64,000 nt of DNA from Polynucleobacter sp. MWH-P3-07-1 (GCF_018687555.1 NZ_CP061296.1:248001-312000); one strand, 5' to 3'; counted from the stretch's first letter, positions 28,445 through 36,143 are shown. Numbers and translations are program-made. Notes: a model not told the origin generated them from the sequence alone.

Positions 28445-28779
28445 TGAAGAAAATAATGAGAAGTTTAAGAAATCCAAACCGCAGACCTACACATCCTGGC
28501 GCTATTTTGCGTGAGGATATCTTGCCGCAGCTAGACATTACCCAATCTGTTTTTGCTGAACACCTAGGTGTTAGTCGCTTGACGGTCTCTGAAATTTTGC
28601 TTGAAAAGCGGGGTGTGAGTGCCGAGATGGCAGTGAGAATTGCAAAGGTGATTGGCGGTACACCAGAAAGTTGGCTTCATATGCAAGAAGCAGTGGATCT
28701 CTGGGAAGTGGAGCAAAAATTCAAAAATAACCCAGCAATTGCGCCTACGGCAATAAAGCCCCTATTGGCAGCCGCTTAG
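28444..28779 (+). CDS. higA: HigA family antitoxin
   Basis: XRE-type antitoxin that neutralises HigB and represses the operon. It shows RRPTHPGAILREDILPQLDI, quoted in part, the characteristic N-terminus of HigA, then the helix-turn-helix region SVFAEHLGVSRLTVSEIL and MAVRIAKVIGGTPESWLHMQ. Length 111 residues. Translationally coupled to higB and convergent with murB. Confidence 0.93.
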   Translation: MKKIMRSLRNPNRRPTHPGAILREDILPQLDITQSVFAEHLGVSRLTVSEILLEKRGVSAEMAVRIAKVIGGTPESWLHMQEAVDLWEVEQKFKNNPAIAPTAIKPLLAAA

Positions 28780-28840
28780 TCCATGGACATAGTCTCTCTT
28801 TAGACTCGATTTATCCTCAAAACCATTCTGGTCAAAATTT

Positions 28841-29875
28841 TTAAAGGATATTTGGCTCAATCTGTAACTGCACGCCAAAGGTTTCATATACCTTATCTTG
28901 AATCTGTTTTGCTAGACCAAGAATATCTTGCGCGCTACCGCCACCATAGTTCACTAAGACTAAAGCCTGCTTGTCGTAGACCCCTACAGGCCCTAAACGT
29001 TTGCCTTTGAAGCCGCATTGATCTATCAGCCAACCTGCAGCAAGCTTGCGCTGACCGGCTGCATCTGGAAAAGATACTATTGCGGGATATTGCTTTGCAA
29101 GCTCGATGTATTGCAGTTCACTCACAATCGGATTCTGAAAAAAGCTGCCTGCGTTGCCTAGGACCTGGGGATCAGGTAATTTACTGGAGCGAATGGCGCA
29201 AACGGCATTGAAAATTTCTTGTGGAGTGGGGGTCTGATTAGCAAACTGTTTTGCTAGTTCGGCATAACTGAGTTTGGCTGACCAGACTTTAGGAAGCTTG
29301 AAGATGACCTGCGTAATGATGAAGCGACCAGGGTGTTGCTTAAAGTGGCTGTCACGGTAAGCAAACTGACATTCTGATTTGTTCAGGGTCACAAATTTTT
29401 GCGTCTGCGTATCAAAGGCCTCAACACACTCAATAAAGTGAGCGACTTCCGAACCATAAGCGCCAATATTCTGAATCGGCGATGCACCCACTGTCCCAGG
29501 AATAAGGGCAAGGTTTTCCATTCCGGGAAAACCTTGCGCAAGAGTCCACTGTACAAAATCGTGCCAAGGTTCACCAGCACCTACTCGAATTAATGTCTCT
29601 GTCTCGTCGCTAGAAATAACTTCCTTGCCAGCAATATCGATAAGAAGGGTGACTCCAGGTAATGCGCTTGGAAGCACCACATTGCTGCCACCGCCCAAGA
29701 CTTGCCAAGGCAAACCATGCGCTTTGATATTCTGCAAAAGCGAGGGTATTTGCTCGGATTTCGAAATCACCATTGCTTGCTCAGCGTAAGACTCTATCCC
29801 CAGGGTGTTGCGCTGCTTGAGCCCAAGCTTGGGCGTGCAGTTTGCGAGGCTTAGGTCTTTTGAGGCTGAGTTCAT
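28841..29875 (-). CDS. murB: UDP-N-acetylenolpyruvoylglucosamine reductase
   Basis: FAD-dependent reduction that makes UDP-MurNAc for peptidoglycan. The FAD-binding segment VLGGGSNVVLP is near residue 60, IPGTVGASPIQNIGAYGSE follows, and NAGSFFQNPIV carries the catalytic serine. Type I MurB, 344 residues, with the C-terminal ending LQIEPNIL. Transcribed divergently from yajQ across about 90 bases that include a small TGGGA-A6-TCCCA hairpin near 29905. Confidence 0.96.
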   Translation of the reverse strand: MNSASKDLSLANCTPKLGLKQRNTLGIESYAEQAMVISKSEQIPSLLQNIKAHGLPWQVLGGGSNVVLPSALPGVTLLIDIAGKEVISSDETETLIRVGAGEPWHDFVQWTLAQGFPGMENLALIPGTVGASPIQNIGAYGSEVAHFIECVEAFDTQTQKFVTLNKSECQFAYRDSHFKQHPGRFIITQVIFKLPKVWSAKLSYAELAKQFANQTPTPQEIFNAVCAIRSSKLPDPQVLGNAGSFFQNPIVSELQYIELAKQYPAIVSFPDAAGQRKLAAGWLIDQCGFKGKRLGPVGVYDKQALVLVNYGGGSAQDILGLAKQIQDKVYETFGVQLQIEPNIL

Positions 29876-29966
29876 GCCACAATCTTATTCGTGTTCGGCT
29901 TTTTGGGAAAAAATCCCAGAAAATGCTGAAAAGTGCAAATTAAAAGTATTTATACAGGAGTGAAAA

Positions 29967-30452
29967 ATGCCCTCATTTGATGTGGTTTGTGAACCCGACA
30001 TGGTTGAGCTCAAAAATGCGATTGAGCAGTCCAATAAAGAAATTGCCAATCGCTTTGACTTCAAAGGCTCTGATAGCCGAGTCGAGCAAAAGGATGAGGC
30101 CTTGATTCTTTATGGTGACGATGACTTTAAATTGGGTCAGGTCAGAGATGTACTGGTGGGCAAGATGGCCAAGCGCAACGTCGATGTGCGTTATCTGAAA
30201 GACGATAAGACTGAGACTATTGGTGGCGATAAGCGTAAACAAACTATGAAGATCCAAAAAGGAATTACCTCCGACTTGGCTAAAAAAGTGGTGCGCATCA
30301 TTAAAGATAGCAAGATCAAAGTGCAAGCGAGTATTCAGGGGGATGCCGTGCGCGTCACTGGTGGGAAGCGCGATGATTTGCAAGAAGTGATGACAATGCT
30401 CCGCAAAGAAGTCACTGAGGCCCCTCTGGGCTTTAATAATTTCCGTGACTAA
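29967..30452 (+). CDS. yajQ: YajQ family nucleotide-binding protein
   Basis: Small protein of the UPF0234/YajQ family; members bind nucleotides, and one is a cyclic-di-GMP receptor in Xanthomonas. The start [20 protein letters not shown] (first 20 residues), [14 protein letters not shown] and [20 protein letters not shown] are all characteristic. Length 161 residues. An AGGAG ribosome site precedes the ATG. Function in this organism is not shown by context; the neighbours are a BrnTA module and xerD. Confidence 0.95.
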   Translation: MPSFDVVCEPDMVELKNAIEQSNKEIANRFDFKGSDSRVEQKDEALILYGDDDFKLGQVRDVLVGKMAKRNVDVRYLKDDKTETIGGDKRKQTMKIQKGITSDLAKKVVRIIKDSKIKVQASIQGDAVRVTGGKRDDLQEVMTMLRKEVTEAPLGFNNFRD

Positions 30453-30486
30453 GGCATTGGAGGTTTGACCACTTTACTTGGTGGGT

Positions 30487-30511
30487 TATGTATATTATAG
30501 TAATATACATA
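30487..30511. promoter_or_regulatory. Operator palindrome of the brnTA module
   Basis: TATGTATATTA (30487-30497) is repeated exactly inverted as TAATATACATA (30501-30511) around the centre TAG. It ends one base before the brnT ATG, and a possible -35 TTGACC lies at 30465-30470. BrnA antitoxins repress their operon, so this is the likely binding site; repressor binding is inferred. Confidence 0.7.
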
Positions 30512-30512
30512 A

Positions 30513-30815
30513 ATGATTGATTTTGAGCTAATATTAGGGTTCCAGTGGGACGCAGGAAATGCTTATAAAAATAAGGATAAGCATGGTGTATCGCAGGTGG
30601 AGGCTGAAGAGATCTTTTTTAATCAGCCGCTATTGATTCAGGATGATGCTAAACACAGTATTGGGGAAAGTCGGTTTCTTGCTCTGGGTATCACTGCAGG
30701 CGGTAAACAGTTATCGGTAATTTTTACCTTGAGGGTTCAAAGCAGCTTGATCCGTGTGGATTCGGCAAGGCCGATGAGCAAGAAAGAGAAGGAATTTTAT
30801 GAAAAAGTCCAATAA
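30513..30815 (+). CDS. brnT: BrnT family ribonuclease toxin
   Basis: RelE-like toxin of the BrnT/BrnA type II system. The protein has FQWDAGNAYKNKDKHGVSQV, the family-defining WD...K..KHGVS pattern, followed by EAEEIFFNQPLL and ESRFLALGIT, with RVDSARPMSKKEKEFY at the end. Length 100 residues. No Shine-Dalgarno is visible because the operator palindrome occupies the leader, so translation may begin on a very short or leaderless mRNA. It overlaps brnA by 17 bases. Confidence 0.92.
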   Translation: MIDFELILGFQWDAGNAYKNKDKHGVSQVEAEEIFFNQPLLIQDDAKHSIGESRFLALGITAGGKQLSVIFTLRVQSSLIRVDSARPMSKKEKEFYEKVQ

Positions 30816-31071
30816 AGTAATTCCACAATTTAAGAGCGAGAAAGAGGAGCGCGCATTCTGGGAAAAGAATGATGCTTCGGAATATTTTGATTTATCCAAA
30901 GCGGTACGTGTGGTCATGCCCAATCTAAAGCCAACGACAGCCTCAATTTCTTTGCGTTTATCTCAAAGTTTTCTAGAGGGGATTAAATTACAAGCAAATA
31001 AAATGGATGTGCCTTATCAGTCGCTTATGAAAATCTGGCTAGCTGAAAAACTAGAAGAGGCAACCAAATAA
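30799..31071 (+). CDS. brnA: BrnA family antitoxin
   Basis: Antitoxin and autorepressor that neutralises BrnT. The N-terminal half carries FKSEKEERAFWEKNDASEYF, the toxin-binding region typical of BrnA/CopG relatives, and the C-terminal half TASISLRLSQSFLEGIKLQA is a ribbon-helix-helix DNA-binding domain. Length 90 residues. Overlap with brnT and a seven-base gap to xerD show it was inserted tightly between housekeeping genes. Confidence 0.92.
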   Translation: MKKSNKVIPQFKSEKEERAFWEKNDASEYFDLSKAVRVVMPNLKPTTASISLRLSQSFLEGIKLQANKMDVPYQSLMKIWLAEKLEEATK

Positions 31072-31107
31072 GGAAGGTTGTTAATCCGCTTTTTAAGGTT
31101 GAATACC

Positions 31108-32016
31108 TTGATTAATCAATCAAGCCAACAAGCCATTGACCAATTTTGTGATGCTTGTTGGTTAGAAGATGGCTTGTCACAAAACAGCCTAGCGGCCTAT
31201 CGGCGTGATTTACTGCTCTTTGCGCAGTGGCTCTATACCCAAAATGGCGCAATCGATTTATATGCCATTGGTGAAAAAGAGCTCACTGCCTATATTGCTT
31301 CCAAGCGAAGTGACAAGGCGACTACGGCTAATCGACGCTTAACCGTCTTTAAAAGGTTTTACCGTCATGCGCTACGCATGAATTTAGTAAAGGCAGATCC
31401 TTGCTTGGGATTGCGAGCCGCTAAGCAAGCCTTGCGTTTTCCGAAGACACTCTCTGAGGCGCAAGTCACTGATTTACTCAATGCCCCAGATATTGATACG
31501 CCTTTGGGACTGCGGGATCGCACGATGTTAGAACTAATGTATGCCAGTGGCCTGCGCGTCTCCGAAATCGTTTCCTTAAAGACGGTTGCCTTGGGGCTGA
31601 ATGAAGGCGTTGTGAGGGTGGTAAATGGTAAGGGCGGTAAAGAACGTCTTGTGCCATTTGGTGCAGAAGCCGGACAGTGGTTGCGTCGCTACTTGGCTGA
31701 AGCAAGAACACTCATCCTGGAAGGCAAAACTAGTGATGCGGTGTTTATTGGCAGACATACGGGAACAGCACTCACTCGCCAAGCCTTTTGGGCCTTAATT
31801 AAACGCTATGCCTTGGTTGCCAATATCTCGGTTGCGCTATCACCGCACACCTTGCGTCATGCCTTTGCTACCCATTTACTAAACCATGGCGCTGATTTGC
31901 GGGTCGTCCAACTCCTGTTGGGTCATGCTGATATCTCGACCACCCAGATCTATACGCACGTGGCACGTGAACGCCTCAAATCAATTCATCAGCAACACCA
32001 TCCGCGTGGTGCTTGA
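31108..32016 (+). CDS. xerD: Tyrosine recombinase XerD
   Basis: Site-specific recombinase that, with XerC, resolves chromosome dimers at dif. The catalytic set is complete: Arg in ASGLRVSEIV, Lys in NGKGGKERLVP, His-x-x-Arg in SPHTLRHAFATHLL, His in LLGHADISTT and the nucleophile Tyr in QIYTHVA. The open frame begins at a TTG at 31078. The TTG at 31108 (MINQSSQQAID) is preferred because AAGG lies about nine bases upstream, but the start is uncertain. No ATG is available near the N-terminus. Confidence 0.94.
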   Translation: MINQSSQQAIDQFCDACWLEDGLSQNSLAAYRRDLLLFAQWLYTQNGAIDLYAIGEKELTAYIASKRSDKATTANRRLTVFKRFYRHALRMNLVKADPCLGLRAAKQALRFPKTLSEAQVTDLLNAPDIDTPLGLRDRTMLELMYASGLRVSEIVSLKTVALGLNEGVVRVVNGKGGKERLVPFGAEAGQWLRRYLAEARTLILEGKTSDAVFIGRHTGTALTRQAFWALIKRYALVANISVALSPHTLRHAFATHLLNHGADLRVVQLLLGHADISTTQIYTHVARERLKSIHQQHHPRGA

Positions 32017-32039
32017 GCATAAGTGGTTAAGATAGGGCT

Positions 32040-32663
32040 ATGAACTTATTGCTCTGGCTATTAATCCCCCTTGCTTACTTGATCGGCTCCATCTCCTTTG
32101 CCGTCATTGTGAGTAAAAGCATGCAATTGCCGGATCCCTACTCCTATGGATCGGGTAATCCAGGCGCTACCAATGTATTGCGTACGGGTAATAAAAAAGC
32201 AGCTGTCCTCACTCTGGTTGGTGATGGGTCTAAAGGCTTTATTGCCCTAGTGTTAGCACGCTGGATCTTGGGTGATAACTCTTTAGCAGCAACCCTCAAC
32301 TCTTGGGTGCTCTGTGGCGTTGTCTTGGCGGTCTTTTTAGGACACCTCTTTCCAGTCTTTCATGGATTTAGAGGAGGCAAAGGGGTTGCTACCGCCTGCG
32401 GTATTTTGTTTGGCATCAACTGGATATTGGGCTTAGCCACATTAAGCACTTGGTTGATTGTGGCTTTCTTTACCCGTTACTCTTCCTTGGCAGCCATGTG
32501 CGCCGCCATTTTTGCACCGGTCTATTGTGTCTTTCTATTCGGAGTTGAGCCAATGGGTCTGACTCTAACCTGCCTGTGTGTATTAATGCTCTGGCGTCAT
32601 CGGAATAACATCGTCAAATTATTAGATGGATCCGAAACCCGGATTGGTTCAAAGAAAGCCTAA
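32040..32663 (+). CDS. plsY: Acyl-phosphate:glycerol-3-phosphate acyltransferase
   Basis: Membrane enzyme that makes lysophosphatidic acid from acyl-phosphate and glycerol-3-phosphate. Conserved motifs are [31 protein letters not shown] and [20 protein letters not shown]. Four or five hydrophobic segments are visible over 207 residues. Follows xerD by 23 bases and precedes the MAPEG gene by 12. Confidence 0.96.
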   Translation: MNLLLWLLIPLAYLIGSISFAVIVSKSMQLPDPYSYGSGNPGATNVLRTGNKKAAVLTLVGDGSKGFIALVLARWILGDNSLAATLNSWVLCGVVLAVFLGHLFPVFHGFRGGKGVATACGILFGINWILGLATLSTWLIVAFFTRYSSLAAMCAAIFAPVYCVFLFGVEPMGLTLTCLCVLMLWRHRNNIVKLLDGSETRIGSKKA

Positions 32664-32675
32664 GAGAGAATATCT

Positions 32676-33047
32676 ATGACCATCGCCTATGCTTGCATCC
32701 TCTTTATGGGTTTGCTACCTTATGTCGCCGCTGGAATTGCTAAAAAAGGTTTTCAGAACTACGACAACAGCCGGCCCCGTGAGTGGCTCTCAAAACAAGA
32801 GGGCTTTCGGGCCAGAGCGAATGCTGCGCAGGCCAATTTGTTTGAATCGCTTCCCCTCTTTTTTGCTGCAGTCATCATTGCGTCCATTGCGCATGCACCG
32901 CAAGCCTATTTAGATCTTCTAGCCTTAGCCTTCGTGGCTACCCGCATTATTTATCTTATTTGTTATGTTGGAAATTGGCCTACTGCAAGATCCATTGTGT
33001 GGGCCTGCGGTATTGCCTGTATAGTCGCGATCTTTTGTCAAATCTAA
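32676..33047 (+). CDS. MAPEG family membrane protein
   Basis: Small four-helix membrane protein of the MAPEG superfamily. A segment containing NSRPREWLSKQEGFRARANA and AQANLFESLPLFFAAV matches the family, and hydrophobic helices cover about residues 4-22, 60-80 and 85-118. Some MAPEG proteins are glutathione transferases or peroxidases; bacterial substrate is unknown here. Length 123 residues. Confidence 0.83.
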   Translation: MTIAYACILFMGLLPYVAAGIAKKGFQNYDNSRPREWLSKQEGFRARANAAQANLFESLPLFFAAVIIASIAHAPQAYLDLLALAFVATRIIYLICYVGNWPTARSIVWACGIACIVAIFCQI

Positions 33048-33068
33048 TTTACTCACCACCTCATCTTT

Positions 33069-33860
33069 ATGCCCACTACACCTATCCCTAAAAAAACGGT
33101 TGCAAAGAAGCCAGCTACCAAGCTGGCGCCTGCTAACAAAGTGGGCACTAAGAAAACTGTGGGCGCAGCATCTAAGAGTGATGCTGGTACCCCCTTATCA
33201 GTGATTATTCGCCGCCGCATTGAAGCGCAAAAGGCGCGCTTTCATGCCAATGACAATATTTCTGCTTTCATTCAACCTGGTGAGTTAGAGCAACTGGTTG
33301 ATGAGGTTGCCCAAAAGATGCAAGGCGTTTTGGAGAGCTTGGTGATCGATACTGAGAATGATCACAACACTCAAAAAACGAGTGAGCGGGTTGCCAAGAT
33401 GTTTGTGCAAGAGGTATTTAATGGACGCTACGTAGATCAGCCCACCTTAACTAAGTTTCCTAATGTCAGCCATCTAAATGAGCTGATGATTATCGGGCCG
33501 ATTACTGTACGTAGTGCTTGCTCGCACCATCTATGCCCAATCATGGGCCGTATTTGGATTGGCGTTTTACCAAGCAAGACTTCAGCCTTAATTGGCTTAT
33601 CAAAGTACTCCCGTCTGACTGAGTGGGTAATGTGTCGCCCGCAAATTCAGGAAGAAGCGGTGGTCGAGCTAGCCGACATGCTTGAGAAAAAGATTAAGCC
33701 CATTGGCGTCGCAGTGGTGATGGAAGCTGATCACTTTTGCATGCAGTGGCGGGGCGTGAAAGATCGTGACTCCAAAATGATCAATAGCGTGATGCGCGGC
33801 TCTTTCTTGAAAGACTCTAATTTGCGTCGTGAGTTCTTGGCATTGATAGACAGGCGATGA
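33069..33860 (+). CDS. folE: GTP cyclohydrolase I with basic N-terminal tail
   Basis: Converts GTP to 7,8-dihydroneopterin triphosphate for folate synthesis. Zinc ligands are visible as Cys151 and His154 in ACSHHLC and Cys224 in DHFCMQWRG. ERVAKMFVQEVFNGRY and GLSKYSRLTEW are typical. At 263 residues it carries an unusual 45-residue Lys/Ala/Pro-rich N-terminal tail (for example KKTVAKKPATKLAPANK) resembling histone H1-type tails. Its stop overlaps the next gene by four bases. Confidence 0.94.
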   Translation: MPTTPIPKKTVAKKPATKLAPANKVGTKKTVGAASKSDAGTPLSVIIRRRIEAQKARFHANDNISAFIQPGELEQLVDEVAQKMQGVLESLVIDTENDHNTQKTSERVAKMFVQEVFNGRYVDQPTLTKFPNVSHLNELMIIGPITVRSACSHHLCPIMGRIWIGVLPSKTSALIGLSKYSRLTEWVMCRPQIQEEAVVELADMLEKKIKPIGVAVVMEADHFCMQWRGVKDRDSKMINSVMRGSFLKDSNLRREFLALIDRR

Positions 33861-34087
33861 GACGACAAATGTCGCTTGTGCACCTTCTGCTTCCATGCGC
33901 ATTAGCGTTAAGCCTGATCGCTTGTGGAGGACCGCAATTTCCCAAGACTAATGGCGATCCAGCGAAAAATAATCCCAAAACGTTTAATCAAGACCTTAAT
34001 GATTGCATTGAGGTTTATCCAGAGTCATCTGGCGGTGTACAGATTAAGCAACGCATCTCTTGTATGAACCTTAAGGGTTGGCACTAG
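33857..34087 (+). CDS. Small predicted lipoprotein of unknown function
   Basis: A 76-residue protein with a signal peptide and lipobox LIAC, lipidated Cys at residue 23, followed by GGPQFPKTNGD and a short domain with two further Cys (DCIEVY and ISCMNLKGWH) that could form a disulfide. It starts inside the folE stop (ATGA overlap), so it is probably translated with folE. I do not recognise the mature domain. Confidence 0.72.
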   Translation: MRRQMSLVHLLLPCALALSLIACGGPQFPKTNGDPAKNNPKTFNQDLNDCIEVYPESSGGVQIKQRISCMNLKGWH

Positions 34088-34118
34088 GACTGGCAATCCA
34101 AGCTCACCGTTTTTTCCT

Positions 34119-34135
34119 TTGAGAACAATTCTCAA
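34119..34135. promoter_or_regulatory. Fur-box-like palindrome upstream of the HiPIP gene
   Basis: TTGAGAA (34119-34125) and TTCTCAA (34129-34135) form a perfect inverted repeat with the centre CAA. The core GAGAACAATTCTC differs from the common Fur half-site pair GAGAATGATTCTC at two central positions. It lies about 110 bases before the iron-sulfur protein ATG. Iron control is inferred. Confidence 0.45.
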
Positions 34136-34244
34136 GTAAATAGTCAATGAAATCATGCTCTTAAGCGAGCACTAACAGTTAAAAATCTTCTGTTTTATGA
34201 TCTGTCCAGTTTCTTGTGTTTTCACTTAATTTTCTGGAGATCGT

Positions 34245-34553
34245 ATGCAAAACAGTCGTCGCCAATTCATGATTCTTTCCGCTGCTGGTGCTGCAACTTT
34301 GGCTTTGAATGGCAAAGTACAAGCGCAAGCAATGGTTGCCCCTACCGATCCTCAGGCTGTTGCATTGGGTTATGTGGCTGATGCCTCTAAGGTAGATAAA
34401 GCAAAGTACGCTAAATTCGTTGCCGGCTCCCATTGTGGCAACTGTGCCTTGTATCAAGGTGCTGCAGGTTCTGCTGCTGGTGGCTGCGCATTGTTTGCCG
34501 GTAAGCAAGTTGCAGGCGCTGGCTGGTGCTCGGCTTACGCTAAAAAGGCTTAA
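34245..34553 (+). CDS. High-potential iron-sulfur protein (HiPIP)
   Basis: Periplasmic 4Fe-4S electron carrier. It has a twin-arginine signal (SRRQFMILSAAGAATLAL) and a mature domain with four cysteines in the HiPIP pattern: HCGNCALYQG, GGCALF and GWCSAY. The 102-residue precursor length is normal. A strong hairpin terminator follows, so it is probably a single-gene unit. Partners (reaction centre or oxidase) are not in the window. Confidence 0.95.
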   Translation: MQNSRRQFMILSAAGAATLALNGKVQAQAMVAPTDPQAVALGYVADASKVDKAKYAKFVAGSHCGNCALYQGAAGSAAGGCALFAGKQVAGAGWCSAYAKKA

Positions 34554-34600
34554 GTTAGACCCTAGAGCAATTGATTTATCACCTTTGATGGTGATGATTG

Positions 34601-34626
34601 AAAAAGCCACCCCAGGGTGGCTTTTT
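34601..34626 (+). terminator. Strong intrinsic terminator after the HiPIP gene
   Basis: AAAAAGCCACCC (34601-34612) pairs with GGGTGGCTTTTT (34615-34626) around a two-to-four-base loop, and a run of T closes the structure. The A/T symmetry means it could also act on minus-strand transcripts. Confidence 0.88.
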
Positions 34627-34660
34627 CTTTGGCAAACCACAACATGCTAAAAAGAAGGCT

Positions 34661-35200
34661 ATGCGCACCCTTAAAGAAGCATTCAAGCACTATTCCTTGT
34701 ACCTAGGTGGAGACCAGCCTGCTGTGAGTTGGCAGGAGCGCGCCAGAACTGTTTTTGGGGCGTTTATTGGCATAATGTTAGTGCTCACTATCGCTAGGTA
34801 CCTTGGTGAGACAGTAGGTATTGATGAGTGGCTAATGGCCTCTTTGGGGGCGAGTGCATTGCTGGTTTTTGCACTTCCGCAAAGTCCTCTAGCCCAGCCT
34901 TGGGCGGTGATTGCTGGTAATACGCTCTCAGCTTTAGTGGGCATCAGCTGCGCCCACTTTACGGATTTACCCATTTCAGTGACTTTGGCGCTCGCCGTTT
35001 CGCTGTCGATTTTAGGGATGTTTATGCTGCGCTGCCTGCACCCACCAGCTGCTGCAGTTGCCCTCATTGCTGTACTTGGGCATGTTTTGCATTACCGTTA
35101 TGCTTTTTTTCCAGTGATGGTCGATTCGGTACTGCTGATTCTGGCAGGAGCCATTTATAGCAATCTGACGGGCAAACCTTACCCCAACCACCCCAAATAA
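34661..35200 (+). CDS. HPP family membrane protein
   Basis: Integral membrane protein of the HPP family, some members of which are linked to nitrite transport. The defining His-Pro-Pro is in LRCLHPPAAAVALIAVLG, and about four or five hydrophobic segments are visible. The ATG at 34661 (MRTLKEAFKHY) is preferred over an upstream in-frame ATG at 34598 because that one lies in the HiPIP terminator. Gives 179 residues. Substrate unknown. Confidence 0.85.
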   Translation: MRTLKEAFKHYSLYLGGDQPAVSWQERARTVFGAFIGIMLVLTIARYLGETVGIDEWLMASLGASALLVFALPQSPLAQPWAVIAGNTLSALVGISCAHFTDLPISVTLALAVSLSILGMFMLRCLHPPAAAVALIAVLGHVLHYRYAFFPVMVDSVLLILAGAIYSNLTGKPYPNHPK

Positions 35201-35226
35201 GGGGTTAGGAATAGGGCAATCAAATT

Positions 35227-35373
35227 CTATTGGACTTTGCCAGCAGCGATTGAGGCTTTACAGTCTTTAATGCTGTAGTTTTGAAATTTGCCAAAGTTCT
35301 CTTTACGAACCGATTGACCGCATTCTGAGACCGAATTGCGTAAATTGATTTTGGGGATATTGCCTGTGCTCAT
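35227..35373 (-). CDS. Small hypothetical protein of 48 residues
   Basis: Read from the minus strand: begins MSTGNIPKINLRNSVSECGQ and ends SIAAGKVQ. A strong GAGGAG ribosome site lies seven bases before the ATG, much better than chance. It is polar and basic, with two Cys 20 residues apart (SECGQ and KDCKA) and no hydrophobic segment. It fills the otherwise empty 305-base gap between the HPP gene and vapB. I do not recognise it. Confidence 0.55.
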   Translation of the reverse strand: MSTGNIPKINLRNSVSECGQSVRKENFGKFQNYSIKDCKASIAAGKVQ

Positions 35374-35451
35374 GAAAATCTCCTCTATTTTTTATCAACA
35401 GCCTACAAAATTGAAATACCTGCCCCTAAAAGAGTTTGCCCTAAAACGGGA

Positions 35452-35480
35452 TTGACCCCATCAAAATGATGCTATATACT
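35452..35480 (+). promoter_or_regulatory. Promoter of the vapBC module
   Basis: A -35 TTGACC (35452-35457), a 17-base spacer and a -10 TATACT (35475-35480) precede vapB. The -10 lies inside the first of two direct repeats (35469-35492), consistent with autoregulation by the VapBC complex. Confidence 0.7.
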
Positions 35481-35492
35481 TATGCTATATAC
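35469..35492. repeat. Tandem direct repeats overlapping the vapBC promoter
   Basis: ATGCTATATAC occurs at 35469-35479 and again at 35482-35492, a 13-base period. The first copy includes most of the -10 box and the second runs up to the ribosome site. The arrangement suits cooperative binding of an antitoxin dimer pair. Confidence 0.65.
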
Positions 35493-35505
35493 AAAGGAGG
35501 CGTTC

Positions 35506-35745
35506 ATGGCTATTACTACTTCCACAGTTTTTACCAACAATCGCTCTCAAGCAGTGCGTCTACCCACTGAGGCTCGTTTACCTGATGCGGTGAAAAAGGT
35601 CATTGTGCGCACCCGTGGCCACGAGAGGATCATCACCCCTATTGAAAATACCTGGGACCATTTCTTTCTTAGCGGCCCACTAGTGACTGACGACTTTATG
35701 AGCGAGCGTGGAGAGCAAAAACCTGCAGTTCGAGAGTCTCTCTGA
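35506..35745 (+). CDS. vapB: VapB family antitoxin
   Basis: AbrB/SpoVT-type antitoxin. The protein begins MAITTSTVFTNNRSQAVRLP, the DNA-binding swapped-hairpin pattern, and ends with a toxin-binding tail around FFLSGPLVTDDFMSER. The ATG at 35506 is preferred over an in-frame ATG at 35482 because an ideal AAAGGAGG site lies at 35492-35499. Length 79 residues. Its TGA overlaps the vapC ATG by one base. Confidence 0.93.
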   Translation: MAITTSTVFTNNRSQAVRLPTEARLPDAVKKVIVRTRGHERIITPIENTWDHFFLSGPLVTDDFMSERGEQKPAVRESL

Positions 35746-36143
35746 TGATCAAGTATTTACTTGATACCAATATCGTGATTTATGTTCTCAAGCGCAGGCC
35801 CATTGAGGCCCTGGAAACCTTTAATAAAAATGCCAATCGTATCGCAATTTCAAGCATCACCCTCTCAGAGCTCATCTATGGCGCTGAAAAGAGCGCCAAT
35901 GTCGATAAAAATCTTGAGGCTGTTGAGGATTTTGTGAGCCACCTTGATGTTTTTTCCTATGACGCTAAAGCATCCCAGCAGTATGGGCAAATTAAAGCTG
36001 GCTTAGAGAAGCGTGGGGAACTTATCGGAGAGAATGACATTCATATTGCTGCCCATGCAATTAGCCAGGGCCTCATTCTAGTCAGTAACAATTTAAGAGA
36101 GTTCAAAAGGGTGCCAAACCTTGCGTTAGAGAATTGGGTTTAA
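35745..36143 (+). CDS. vapC: VapC family PIN-domain ribonuclease toxin
   Basis: PIN-domain RNase that typically cleaves tRNA or rRNA. The acidic active-site residues are visible: Asp in YLLDTNIVIYVL, Glu in ITLSELIYGAEKS and Asp in GENDIHIAAHAI, with a further Asn/Arg-rich SNNLREFKRV. Length 132 residues. Coupled to vapB and followed 47 bases later by manC, so the module sits at the edge of the polysaccharide locus. Confidence 0.95.
   Translation: MIKYLLDTNIVIYVLKRRPIEALETFNKNANRIAISSITLSELIYGAEKSANVDKNLEAVEDFVSHLDVFSYDAKASQQYGQIKAGLEKRGELIGENDIHIAAHAISQGLILVSNNLREFKRVPNLALENWV

Noticed and set aside
30465..30492. A confident -35/-10 pair for brnTA
   Set aside because: TTGACC is present, but the candidate -10 hexamers inside the palindrome give spacers of 16 or 20 bases with weak matches, so only the operator is reported.
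34179..34640. 153-codon minus-strand frame opposite the HiPIP gene
   Set aside because: It covers the HiPIP coding region, its promoter and its terminator, and has no recognisable domain.
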